From Chloroflexota bacterium (GTDB lineage Bacteria; Chloroflexota; Anaerolineae; Anaerolineales; Villigracilaceae): a stretch of DNA of 64,000 bases. Numbering within the stretch: the first letter of the stretch is position 1; each line of letters opens with the position of its first letter. Below the pieces are notes generated by a model. It searched no databases, was not told the DNA's origin, and saw nothing but the letters and a program-made list of their open reading frames with translations. The stretch is from positions 1-64,000 of the forward strand of contig VGNE01000010.1 in NCBI GenBank assembly GCA_016866215.1, given 5' to 3'. Below are positions 49,226-59,017 of the stretch, piece after piece. Made by a program: the position numbers and the translations under genes.

Positions 49226-52200
49226 GTTTCAATCCACGCTCTCAATGAAGAGAGCGACCGAGGCAATGCGCGACCGGAATACCATCAGTTATGTTTCAAT
49301 CCACGCTCTCAATGAAGAGAGCGACACGACCTGCTTGACCGTGTTGACGGAATGAATAGCGTTTCAATCCACGCTCTCAATGAAGAGAGCGACCATCTTG
49401 TGTCCATATTGCGACACCGTGCTAGTCGTTTCAATCCACGCTCTCAATGAAGAGAGCGACTCAAGGTCAACACTGCCCTGGTTGTTGTTGCGGAAGTTTC
49501 AATCCACGCTCTCAATGAAGAGAGCGACATACCGACCCAGCGTAGCGACCCACGCAGCAGATTGTTTCAATCCACGCTCTCAATGAAGAGAGCGACCTGG
49601 AGGCGAGATCAAACACGCCCGGCGCGGATAAGTTTCAATCCACGCTCTCAATGAAGAGAGCGACCAGAGTTTGCAGGCATCGGTGTGGATGAGCTGACCA
49701 AGTTTCAATCCACGCTCTCAATGAAGAGAGCGACCCAATAGACAAGTACAGCACCGAAGCGCTTGTGAAGTTTCAATCCACGCTCTCAATGAAGAGAGCG
49801 ACGTATTTCCTCTGCCCGTCTGACAACCTTTACGAGATGTTTCAATCCACGCTCTCAATGAAGAGAGCGACTTGCCATCTGCGGTCAATTCGGTGGCTTC
49901 AACGAGTTTCAATCCACGCTCTCAATGAAGAGAGCGACGTACAAGTAGCCAGCCACCTAACATTTATATGGGGTTTCAATCCACGCTCTCAATGAAGAGA
50001 GCGACCGCCAAACACCTGTCATATCACAGTTGCCAAAAGTTTCAATCCACGCTCTCAATGAAGAGAGCGACGACCACTGACAACACCAATGGCATTTATG
50101 CCATGTTTCAATCCACGCTCTCAATGAAGAGAGCGACTTGCAGTACGAATCTCGGGGACTCGCCTCGGTGTTTCAATCCACGCTCTCAATGAAGAGAGCG
50201 ACAGGCAATCTTATGGCAACAGTTCGCAGTTTATCGTTTCAATCCACGCTCTCAATGAAGAGAGCGACCATTCAGGCGGCGTTTCTTTCCCTTCCAGAGC
50301 ATGTTTCAATCCACGCTCTCAATGAAGAGAGCGACTTGACAGTGTAGCAGTTGAAATTGGCAGTCATCGAGGTTTCAATCCACGCTCTCAATGAAGAGAG
50401 CGACTGGAACGCATGTTCTACCTTTCCCCCCGTTAATTAGTTTCAATCCACGCTCTCAATGAAGAGAGCGACATGGAAGGTGGTTACGGTGCGTTCAAAG
50501 GACTGTTTCAATCCACGCTCTCAATGAAGAGAGCGACTCGATTGCATCAAATTAGATAGTCTTTCACCTATGGTTTCAATCCACGCTCTCAATGAAGAGA
50601 GCGACTTCCAGAACGGCTCATAGGGCTTGCCGTTTCCAGAGTTTCAATCCACGCTCTCAATGAAGAGAGCGACGGGAGCAATCTTCCCGTTGCGATATAG
50701 ATCATCCTTGTTTCAATCCACGCTCTCAATGAAGAGAGCGACCCTGACGCTTCTTACGTTTTTCGAATGACGTAGTGTTTCAATCCACGCTCTCAATGAA
50801 GAGAGCGACTGACGGCGACATCGTTATCTTGAATCAAAGACAAGTTTCAATCCACGCTCTCAATGAAGAGAGCGACCGTGATGCCGCTCGACGTCGAAGA
50901 ACTGACCGATGTTTCAATCCACGCTCTCAATGAAGAGAGCGACGGAGATCGCCAAGAAGTTCGAGCCTGTTGCTGCGGTTTCAATCCACGCTCTCAATGA
51001 AGAGAGCGACTTGTCAGTTTTGATGTATTATCCAGGCATGAGGTTTCAATCCACGCTCTCAATGAAGAGAGCGACCTATCAGGGTCGCTAACAGGGAGAT
51101 TCTGCCAAGTTTCAATCCACGCTCTCAATGAAGAGAGCGACTGCATTACAACGCTTGCCATACGTAACATATTTATGTTTCAATCCACGCTCTCAATGAA
51201 GAGAGCGACCAACGGTTTGCGTAACCAGCGGCGGGTGCTTGGGTTTCAATCCACGCTCTCAATGAAGAGAGCGACATGACTTCGCACCACTGCTGATATG
51301 CAGGATGGACGTTTCAATCCACGCTCTCAATGAAGAGAGCGACAAGAGACAAAAGATACTTGTGATATGTTGTTTTGTTTCAATCCACGCTCTCAATGAA
51401 GAGAGCGACCGCAATGAAAGGCAATCAAGGCGACGCATGAAAGTTTCAATCCACGCTCTCAATGAAGAGAGCGACTGAACCTATCACGAAATACAACACT
51501 ATCTCCCTGTTTCAATCCACGCTCTCAATGAAGAGAGCGACTGGTTGATGATCGAGATGGTCTTGATCAGATGGTTTCAATCCACGCTCTCAATGAAGAG
51601 AGCGACCTCTTGTTTCTTGGTATCATAAACGCCAATAGAAGTTTCAATCCACGCTCTCAATGAAGAGAGCGACCGAGCATGACAAGTTCTGCGTAATCGC
51701 TATCGGTGTTTCAATCCACGCTCTCAATGAAGAGAGCGACGTTTAGGTTAGTGGTAGTGGGTGGGCTGAGACGGTTTCAATCCACGCTCTCAATGAAGAG
51801 AGCGACTTGACTCCTTTGTCTGCAAGGAAGCAGGCTATATGTTTCAATCCACGCTCTCAATGAAGAGAGCGACTTTACAAATGTAATAGGTGTACCAATT
51901 GGAAAAGGTTTCAATCCACGCTCTCAATGAAGAGAGCGACCAAAGTCCGATGTCCTGGTGCATCAGCCCGGACATGTTTCAATCCACGCTCTCAATGAAG
52001 AGAGCGACCGGCTTGTGCCGCCAACCTTGCGCCATCGTAAACGTTTCAATCCACGCTCTCAATGAAGAGAGCGACGTTCAATGCTATCGCCAAGTTTCAC
52101 AAGGCTGTTGTTTCAATCCACGCTCTCAATGAAGAGAGCGACGTCCAGTGCACGCTGTGTTAGCCGCCGCCATGACGTTTCAATCCACGCTCTCAATGAA

Positions 52201-52807
52201 GAGAGCGACCGCAAACGGTTTGGCAGGCAGGCATGGTTAGCGGTTTCAATCCACGCTCTCAATGAAGAGAGCGACGAGACTGCGCACGAGATGCACGCCG
52301 CGCGGCTGGCGTTTCAATCCACGCTCTCAATGAAGAGAGCGACTTGGTGAGGCGGTTCGGAACGGTGAGATCAATCAGTTTCAATCCACGCTCTCAATGA
52401 AGAGAGCGACCCGATTATGTAATCCGCTTATAATTTGGATTAGCGTTTCAATCCACGCTCTCAATGAAGAGAGCGACCCAAAATTCCAAATGTTCGACTT
52501 CTCACAAAATGTTTCAATCCACGCTCTCAATGAAGAGAGCGACTACGTATATCGCGGCAAGTACGCCCGTCTGACAGTTTCAATCCACGCTCTCAATGAA
52601 GAGAGCGACAAGACAATGGCAATCAAGCGCATGACCGAGCAAGTTTCAATCCACGCTCTCAATGAAGAGAGCGACGTGAACTGAAGGCAACACTGACGAT
52701 ATTGCAGGGTTTCAATCCACGCTCTCAATGAAGAGAGCGACTGCGTTGCAGAGAAAACCGCAGGAATCACAGGAGTTTCAATCCACGCTCTCAATGAAGA
52801 GAGCGAC
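49226..52807 (-). CRISPR. Type I-C CRISPR array: 54 repeats of 33 bp, 53 spacers; inferred transcription on minus strand
   Basis: Repeat (minus) GTCGCTCTCTTCATTGAGAGCGTGGATTGAAAC; 54 starts read by eye from 49226 to 52775; spacers about 33-37 nt; ATTGAAAC 3' end fixes orientation. Confidence 0.98.
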
Positions 52808-53031
52808 CGCAACATCTGGGTAAAAAAATATCCTTACCGCCAGATATTGGTCTTGCTACTATCTATTCTACCTGCAAAATTCACAAAAACTCAGTTTTTA
52901 CGGAAATATTCGGTTGTTAAAGTGCGGATTTGCCTGCGAACCTGAGCGTGACTTTATGCGCGCATTGGGTTCGCAAGGGCGCTTCGACTGCGGTCTCAAA
53001 TTGCATTCGACCTCCACTCAGCGCGAAGAAA
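52808..53031 (-). promoter_or_regulatory. CRISPR leader between cas2 and array
   Basis: AT-rich stretch adjoining first repeat on the cas2 side. Confidence 0.75.
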
Positions 53032-53322
53032 CTAAGTGATGATCGTCCCTTCCAAATCAATGCTTGGTTTCGCGCCGATGTGTTCGACGCGGCTTTTCCA
53101 ATTATCGCCGAGATAGTAGTAGCGCAGCGAGTCCACTTCGGGGTCTATGATCTTGAGCAACTTGTCTTGCAACTCTTTGAGTTGGGCAGGGTCAATCAGG
53201 CATTCAAAGACAGAGTTCTGCACGCGTTGACCATAATCCTGGCACTTCTTGGAGACACGCCGCAGACGGGATTGCCCTGCTTTCGTTTCGGTTTTGACAT
53301 CGTAGGTGATGAGGACCATCAT
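53032..53322 (-). CDS. cas2: CRISPR-associated endonuclease Cas2
   Basis: MMVLITYDVKTETKAGQSRLRRVSKKCQDYGQRVQNSVFECLI. Confidence 0.97.
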   Translation of the reverse strand: MMVLITYDVKTETKAGQSRLRRVSKKCQDYGQRVQNSVFECLIDPAQLKELQDKLLKIIDPEVDSLRYYYLGDNWKSRVEHIGAKPSIDLEGTIIT

Positions 53323-53337
53323 ATCGAATTTCCTGTA

Positions 53338-53372
53338 TAGACCCTAAAGGTCTTTAAGACCTTTAGGGTCTC
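53338..53372. repeat. Palindrome in cas1/cas2 gap
   Basis: agaccctaaaggtctttaagacctttagggtct. Confidence 0.9.
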
Positions 53373-53375
53373 TTG

Positions 53376-54419
53376 TTAATTCCAAAAGAACGGCGGGTAG
53401 GCATCCAGATCGCCGCGCAAGTGACGGGCAAGCAACATGGCTTGAACATGAGGAAGCAACCCAAACGGAATCTTCTCTTTGATGTATGGGTGCATGAGTT
53501 CCTCTTTCTTGCGTTCCTGCCAGGCAACCAACACGGCTTTGCGCGTGTCATCATCCATCAACACGCCGCCACTTTCTTTTTGCGTGAACCCTTTGCCGCT
53601 GATCTGCTTGCGGTTCACCAGCGACAATGCCAAGCGATCCACCAGCACAGGGCGCAACTCTTCCATCAGGTCGAGCGCGAGCGACGGACGCCCAGGGCGG
53701 TCTCGGTGTAGAAAACCGACAAAGGGGTCAAGACCAACTGTCTCCAAGGCGGAGGCGGTTTCATTCGTCAACAACGTATAAAGGAAAGAAAGCAGCGCGT
53801 TCATGTTATCCAAAGGCGGACGGCGATTCCGTTCCTTGAAGAAAAAATCGTCGCGCTGTTGCAGAATCAAATGGTCGAACACGCCAAAGTAAATCTTTGC
53901 CGCGCTTCCTTCAAACCCCATCAGGTCGGCGGTGGAGTTGCATTGCGGGATCGCCTTGAGAGTCTCCTTCATAAAATTGGATGCACCCGTCAGCGCTTCG
54001 ACATCCACCAGCATGGCATGATCGCGGATGGCGCGTTCGAGGACTTTGCGACTGTTGGAGATTTTCCCCAACAAAAAGGATTGAGCGATGGGAATGCTCT
54101 GCGCCTCTTTCTCCGACCATTCAAACTGTTTCTTCCTCAGCAGGACATTTCCCTTCACCCGACCCGTGACCCGCGCCTGAAAACGTCCATTGGGGGTGAG
54201 GAAGGTCAGCCCGATGTTTCGATCAGCACACGCGCCCATCAATGCGGGGCTGGCTCCCTGCCACGTAAAACAGACGATGTTCTCAAGGTTATGCAAAGGC
54301 AGCCGCGTGGACGTGTTAGCGCCTTGCTCATCTTCTTTCTTGATGACGACATTCTCGCCGTCAAGTGAAAGAAAAGCTTCGGGCGTGGTGATGTAGAGGA
54401 CATTTCCAAGATGTTTCAT
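53376..54419 (-). CDS. cas1: CRISPR-associated endonuclease Cas1 (type I-C)
   Basis: VLYITTPEAFLSLDGENVVIKK..., NALLSFLYTLLTNETASALETVGLDPFVGFLHRDRPGRPSLALDLMEELRPVLVDRLALSLVN. Confidence 0.97.
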   Translation of the reverse strand: MKHLGNVLYITTPEAFLSLDGENVVIKKEDEQGANTSTRLPLHNLENIVCFTWQGASPALMGACADRNIGLTFLTPNGRFQARVTGRVKGNVLLRKKQFEWSEKEAQSIPIAQSFLLGKISNSRKVLERAIRDHAMLVDVEALTGASNFMKETLKAIPQCNSTADLMGFEGSAAKIYFGVFDHLILQQRDDFFFKERNRRPPLDNMNALLSFLYTLLTNETASALETVGLDPFVGFLHRDRPGRPSLALDLMEELRPVLVDRLALSLVNRKQISGKGFTQKESGGVLMDDDTRKAVLVAWQERKKEELMHPYIKEKIPFGLLPHVQAMLLARHLRGDLDAYPPFFWN

Positions 54420-54437
54420 GGGTTATCATCGTGCCTC

Positions 54438-54576
54438 GGTGGTTGAGTAGGGTGAATGCTCTTTTTGCCCGTATCGAAACCACTACATTTCAAGAGAAAT
54501 CCTGTTACAAGATGTTCACTGCTTACTGGTGGTTTCGATATGCCGCGAAGAACAAGAGCGCGGCTACTCAACCACC
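54438..54576. repeat. GGTGGTTGAGTAG-family palindromic element in cas1/cas4 gap
   Basis: Same element as 41658-41776. Confidence 0.85.
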
Positions 54577-54582
54577 GAGGTT

Positions 54583-55299
54583 TTATGAATCTTCTATATT
54601 CTGTTTGATGTACTTCGACGCCGCAATGACTTTCTCTTGCAAGACTGGCAAACAAATATCCGCCAATGAACAGGAGCGGCAGCCTTTATGGGTCTTGACC
54701 TTCGGGGTATAGCCGCGGCTGAAATAATTGTGCATCTCAGCGGACATGTCCTGCACGAGCGTTCGTAACTCAGATGTGAACTCGATCTCCACGCGGTGAC
54801 GGGTCTCGCCGTAATACAAATATCCGCGTGAAATGCTCGTTGACAGCATCTCTTCCAAACACATCGCCTGGGCGCAGAGTTGAGTCTCGTCACTGTGATC
54901 GCGCTTTTCCTTGCCGCGTTTGTACTCGATGGGGGAGGGCAAATATAGACCTTCCCGATTGGGCAAACTCACTCCATCTGCCGACGCCTTGAACTCAACC
55001 ACGTCACACACGCCAGACAGCCCCAGCCGATACGACGCCACAGGCACGGAACGCGCGGTGACGACTCCATTTCTCGTTTCGGTGAAGAAGGGGTCATCCG
55101 CGCGCTTGTGCATGATCCTGCCCTCGGCAGTGAGCACGTTCTCCTTCCACTGCTGTTCGATGTGGATGAGCGCCCACTGCCTGCGACAAAACAGGAAGTG
55201 CTGGATGCCCGAAAGGGGCAAGAGGTCGTCTTGGGTGTATTCGGTCATGGTATTTGGTAGGTGACAGTCACTTTTGAAGTGACTGTCACCTATTAGCAT
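54583..55299 (-). CDS. cas4: CRISPR-associated exonuclease Cas4
   Basis: HFLFCRRQWALIH, PIEYKRGKEKRDHSDETQLCAQAMCLEE, GCRSCSLADICLP (Fe-S Cys); start may be 55248 (MTEYTQDDLL). Confidence 0.95.
   Translation of the reverse strand: MLIGDSHFKSDCHLPNTMTEYTQDDLLPLSGIQHFLFCRRQWALIHIEQQWKENVLTAEGRIMHKRADDPFFTETRNGVVTARSVPVASYRLGLSGVCDVVEFKASADGVSLPNREGLYLPSPIEYKRGKEKRDHSDETQLCAQAMCLEEMLSTSISRGYLYYGETRHRVEIEFTSELRTLVQDMSAEMHNYFSRGYTPKVKTHKGCRSCSLADICLPVLQEKVIAASKYIKQNIEDS
55259..55291. repeat. GTGACAGTCA palindromic element in cas4/cas7 gap
   Basis: aggtgacagtcacttttgaagtgactgtcacct. Confidence 0.9.
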
Positions 55300-55301
55300 A
55301 A

Positions 55302-56153
55302 TTACTCGCCGTCAATCTCTTCACAGTTCAAGCCATCTGGTTTATCAAATTTAATATCATAGTCTTCGATATCTTTTGGCTCTTCCTTGTTCGGCTTCAC
55401 ACTTAGCGAACGGTGAACTTTGGCGGAAGAATATTGTCCGTTGGGGCTATTGTGCTCACACCAAAAGACCTTGTGAACTTCCATGCTTCCCTCAGGACGA
55501 GCAGATGAAGCGTCATTCACAAACAGGGTTCGCAGGGCTTCCTTGATGGCTTGCGCATCGTCATCCGAAAAGCCAGTCTTACTTGCGAGTTGCGGATTCA
55601 TACTCCCGTAGAATACATACACACCATGTTCTACACGATGTTTCATACCCATAGTGTCTGAGGCTTTGTCCTTTACATCGCCTTTGACACTTTTAGTAAT
55701 TTGGATACTTGAAGTGCGATCTAAAACTGAGGCAACTGAAAAAGCTGAGTGAATTGAAACAGGTCCGCGAATACCAATCGAAACGCCTTCACCTTTTGCG
55801 CCTTCACTATAAGCAAAAAGCTGTCCAAAAGCGCGCACATCAATCCACTTATTACACGATTCTTTAGTTGCCAAATCTTTGTCTTTCCAGACATCTTTGC
55901 CTAATTCTCCCTCTGCTCTTGCCCGCAGGCTGGGGTAACCATCTACTTTGTTATCATCCGATTGAACGAAGATAGACTGCCCCATTTCCATCAAGCGATT
56001 CCTAATTTTGCGCTTAATAGAAACATCGGACATTTCGCCAAAGCCTTCGTAAGTGGTACGCGGGCGGTTACCGTTGAGCGGATCGCCGTTGGGGTTGGCA
56101 TGGTTGACAGTCAAGATCACAGCAAAGTCAATTTTCTTCGAGAGGGTAGTCAT
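55302..56153 (-). CDS. cas7: Cas7 (Csd2 family)
   Basis: FAVILTVNHANPNGDPLNGNRPRTTYEGFGEMSDVSIKRKIRNRL. Confidence 0.96.
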   Translation of the reverse strand: MTTLSKKIDFAVILTVNHANPNGDPLNGNRPRTTYEGFGEMSDVSIKRKIRNRLMEMGQSIFVQSDDNKVDGYPSLRARAEGELGKDVWKDKDLATKESCNKWIDVRAFGQLFAYSEGAKGEGVSIGIRGPVSIHSAFSVASVLDRTSSIQITKSVKGDVKDKASDTMGMKHRVEHGVYVFYGSMNPQLASKTGFSDDDAQAIKEALRTLFVNDASSARPEGSMEVHKVFWCEHNSPNGQYSSAKVHRSLSVKPNKEEPKDIEDYDIKFDKPDGLNCEEIDGE

Positions 56154-56190
56154 GGGGAAGTCTCCTTTTGATGATGAAATGGTTAGATTT

Positions 56191-56589
56191 TTAGTTTGAG
56201 ATGGGGTTGTCGTTTTCTTCAGAGGCGGGCTTTTCTTTCTTCTCCCACATCTTTTGTCGCTGGCAGTAGTAACCGAGCAAATATTCGCCCGTCAGCGGTT
56301 TGTTACGAGTGAATTCTTCTGGAGATGTGAACAAGCCTTTAACTTGCTCAATCAAACGTTTGTAGTAAAACGCTTTATCACCTTGTCGCATGAAATAGGG
56401 TGTAAGCAATTCATGAATTTGTTTCCACGTGCTGAAGGGACGCTGGGAAAATTGTTGCATGTAGCGGGTGGCATTGGTTGGGCGTTTTTTCTCGGCATCC
56501 GATAGCGTGCGTTCCTCCATTACGTCGGCAATGGCAAGGAGTCTGCCAAAGAGGTAATCTCTTGTGTTACGGGTTTCATCGAGTGACAT
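56191..56589 (-). CDS. cas11c: Predicted nested Cas11c small subunit (internal start within cas8c)
   Basis: In-frame ATG at 56589 (MSLDETRNTRDYLFGRLLA) preceded by GGAAAGGAG with 9-nt spacing; 132 aa. Confidence 0.7.
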   Translation of the reverse strand: MSLDETRNTRDYLFGRLLAIADVMEERTLSDAEKKRPTNATRYMQQFSQRPFSTWKQIHELLTPYFMRQGDKAFYYKRLIEQVKGLFTSPEEFTRNKPLTGEYLLGYYCQRQKMWEKKEKPASEENDNPISN

Positions 56590-58278
56590 TTCAAATTTCT
56601 CCTTTCCTTCTTTTTGTTTTCTGAACAGTGCGCAGGCAATGCTCAATGTTTTCTCCCATTGCCATTTTTCTAATCCAATTCTGTTGGATGCACGCCTGAC
56701 CGCCGACTCGACCAAATCACGGGGTATGGGCTGTCCATCCACAATGCAAGGGAGCAGGCGTTTGACAGTGGCTTTCTTGAGTTTGTCATCCAGTTCGAAC
56801 TTGCCATTGCGATTGTTTGCATACGCGGCTTCAGCAATGTCGGCAGGAGCGGGCGCGCCGTCAAATGGGATGTAGAGTTTTTTGCTCGTCCCTTTATCAT
56901 CTTGTACTTCGATGGCGTGGTAAGTGTGCCGCCAGGCACAGGTCGCGTGCCAGTTTTCGATTCGTTCCAGAAACTCGGAGCTTTTCAGAGAGCGGTAATA
57001 GACGATAGACAAACGCCCTGGCGTGGCTGAATCCACCGCCATGACGACCACATCTCCACGCTCACCAATTTCCTTACGGTAGCCAGCGATTTTCTTTTTC
57101 AGGCGGATGGCAACATCCTGCGCGGTGTCGGCGGTTTTGCTTTCTTCGGTGGGCGCATCCTTATCCAGCATGTCGATTGGATCATCAGTAGGCTGAATGA
57201 GTATTGCGCCTGATGTCGCCCATGCAACGATTCCCAAATCACCTTTGACGTATCCCTGACGATTCATCAACCAGCGAAGTGCAAAATGGGCTTTTTGCGT
57301 TGTTTCAAATCCGACAGTTGCGGCTTGATCAGGATAGGTAAATCGTCCAAGAAAGGTAAAACCACAACCATCGTCAACCTTGATTTTCCCATTCTTGTCA
57401 ACTGATTTACCTGACGCGATAAGTTTTGCTTTGTCGGCGTCATTCCGAATTTTGGCGGGATGTTGGTCAGCTGTAAAACTTTCTTCACCTGTCACATAGC
57501 ACAAGGATTTTGTTTGCTTCGTTGATGAGTAATAGTCAATCCAAGACCGAGTTACATCAGGGTCATTCCAGACTTCCGCTATTTCATTGCCAATTTCAAC
57601 TCTCCAACGTACAAAGGCGTCTGCTTGCCAACTTTCGAGTTTTCCAGTTTTTGCGTTGATACTGCCAGGTAGTAAATCAAATATATCTGTTTGAGCATTT
57701 TTGCCCTTTTCAAAGGGGCGTCGGGCATAGAGTTTGCCTCGTTCATCGGCGAACAACACGCGATTGGCTATCAAATCGCCGATGGTATTGCCTTTTTGCA
57801 CATATTCGTAAATAGTGCGTACTTTTGCGGGCGTATTACTTTTGAGCCAGACAGATAACAACTCTTGATATGAATTGAAATAAGAGTCTTTATTTTCTAT
57901 ATTTTTTTTATAATCCAATCCAACAAGCTTATTTAGTTGCAACCAACTCGCCCATTCGTTTTTTTCTGCTAAATATCCCTTGTAATCCTTCGCAATGTAC
58001 TGTAATTTATCGCAAAGGGGGTGCGCCGCCTCGCCACTCGTGCGTCCCGCTGATTTCTCGGTGCAAGGAATAATTGTACGCGCTTCGTTCTTACTCAATA
58101 CGCGAGCGCGTCTGAAATTGCCTTTTGAGTCAAGCGTGATTTCAATTTGCGCTTTTTGTGTGGTGTGGCAAATCGGTAGAAGCGGCACCTGGTCTTTGCC
58201 TTCTTCGTCTTCTTCAATAACGCCAATCATGTGCTGGCAATTCTCATACGTTTCATACAAGCTTTGAATCCAGTTCAT
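56191..58278 (-). CDS. cas8c: Cas8c (Csd1 family)
   Basis: HPLCDKLQYIAKDYKGYLAEKNEWASWL, FLGRFTYPDQAATVGFETTQKAHFALRWLMNRQG, C-terminal LFGRLLAIADVMEERTL. Confidence 0.95.
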   Translation of the reverse strand: MNWIQSLYETYENCQHMIGVIEEDEEGKDQVPLLPICHTTQKAQIEITLDSKGNFRRARVLSKNEARTIIPCTEKSAGRTSGEAAHPLCDKLQYIAKDYKGYLAEKNEWASWLQLNKLVGLDYKKNIENKDSYFNSYQELLSVWLKSNTPAKVRTIYEYVQKGNTIGDLIANRVLFADERGKLYARRPFEKGKNAQTDIFDLLPGSINAKTGKLESWQADAFVRWRVEIGNEIAEVWNDPDVTRSWIDYYSSTKQTKSLCYVTGEESFTADQHPAKIRNDADKAKLIASGKSVDKNGKIKVDDGCGFTFLGRFTYPDQAATVGFETTQKAHFALRWLMNRQGYVKGDLGIVAWATSGAILIQPTDDPIDMLDKDAPTEESKTADTAQDVAIRLKKKIAGYRKEIGERGDVVVMAVDSATPGRLSIVYYRSLKSSEFLERIENWHATCAWRHTYHAIEVQDDKGTSKKLYIPFDGAPAPADIAEAAYANNRNGKFELDDKLKKATVKRLLPCIVDGQPIPRDLVESAVRRASNRIGLEKWQWEKTLSIACALFRKQKEGKEKFEMSLDETRNTRDYLFGRLLAIADVMEERTLSDAEKKRPTNATRYMQQFSQRPFSTWKQIHELLTPYFMRQGDKAFYYKRLIEQVKGLFTSPEEFTRNKPLTGEYLLGYYCQRQKMWEKKEKPASEENDNPISN

Positions 58279-59006
58279 CTCACGCCCTCCTCTTCTTCGG
58301 CCCCTTCCAATAAGCCTTCTTCTTGCAACCCTACCGTTTCAGGCGGGTTGGCTTTCATTGGACGGACGAACTTGCGAACTTTGCAATCCTTCGGGTGAAT
58401 GAACTGAATCACGCCCTTGTCCATTTTTGGTTCCCAAAACCGCGCCCAGAACTCGCCAGGTTTGTTTTCATCGGGATAATCGAAGCCGTGGAACATCAAC
58501 CCGTAGGACATTTCACCAGGGTAGTTGTCGTAAAAACCTTCACCTTCGCCAAATTCACAAGGGACAACATACCCCTGACATTCGCGTGTGCCGAGAAAGA
58601 CATCCCGCCTGCCGCCGCGCTCGATCATGCGCTTTGCGACGCAGTGGTGCTTGTTTTCATTGCGGTCGTGCGTCAGGTCGGGGCGATTTTCGTTCCACTC
58701 GAAACGCGCCTGTACCTGATACTCCACATCGGCGAGATAGGTGTAAATGGACAGGTCGTTTCCGCCTGATTGATACTTGATGGGCTTTGCGCCGCGCGGC
58801 TGTGTGCGGATGGGCTTCATCACCCGCACTTTGTCTATGATCCACACGATGGTCGGTTTCCAATATACCGAGCTCAGAATTCCCTTTAACGCCTCGTAAG
58901 TGGGAATTTGATAAGAATATTTTTCGCCGCCAATGCGGGTCAGCGGATCGGTAAATAAGGCATACCTGCCCCACACCTTGAATGGAACGCTGTTTTGATA
59001 TTGCAT
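58275..59006 (-). CDS. cas5: Cas5c (Csd5/Cas5d-type pre-crRNA endonuclease)
   Basis: PFKVWGRYALFTDPLTRIGGEKYSYQIPTYEALKGILSSVYWKPTIVWIIDKVRVMKPIRTQ; GTRECQGYV. Confidence 0.96.
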   Translation of the reverse strand: MQYQNSVPFKVWGRYALFTDPLTRIGGEKYSYQIPTYEALKGILSSVYWKPTIVWIIDKVRVMKPIRTQPRGAKPIKYQSGGNDLSIYTYLADVEYQVQARFEWNENRPDLTHDRNENKHHCVAKRMIERGGRRDVFLGTRECQGYVVPCEFGEGEGFYDNYPGEMSYGLMFHGFDYPDENKPGEFWARFWEPKMDKGVIQFIHPKDCKVRKFVRPMKANPPETVGLQEEGLLEGAEEEEGVR

Positions 59007-59017
59007 CGAGACCTCCT

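Noticed and set aside
52090-52105. caagtttcacaagg resembling a repeat start within the array
   Set aside because: Only GTTTCA matches; it lies inside a spacer.
49226-52807. Many ORFs inside the array (e.g. 49765-49995, 51890-52132, 52543-52815)
   Set aside because: They read through CRISPR repeats (FQSTLSMKRAT / SIHALNEESD / SLSSLRAWIET); artefacts of repeat translation.
53376-59006. Considered whether the cas operon is an unusual subtype
   Set aside because: Gene order and families are canonical type I-C; only the WYL-cas3 fusion and gap elements are unusual.
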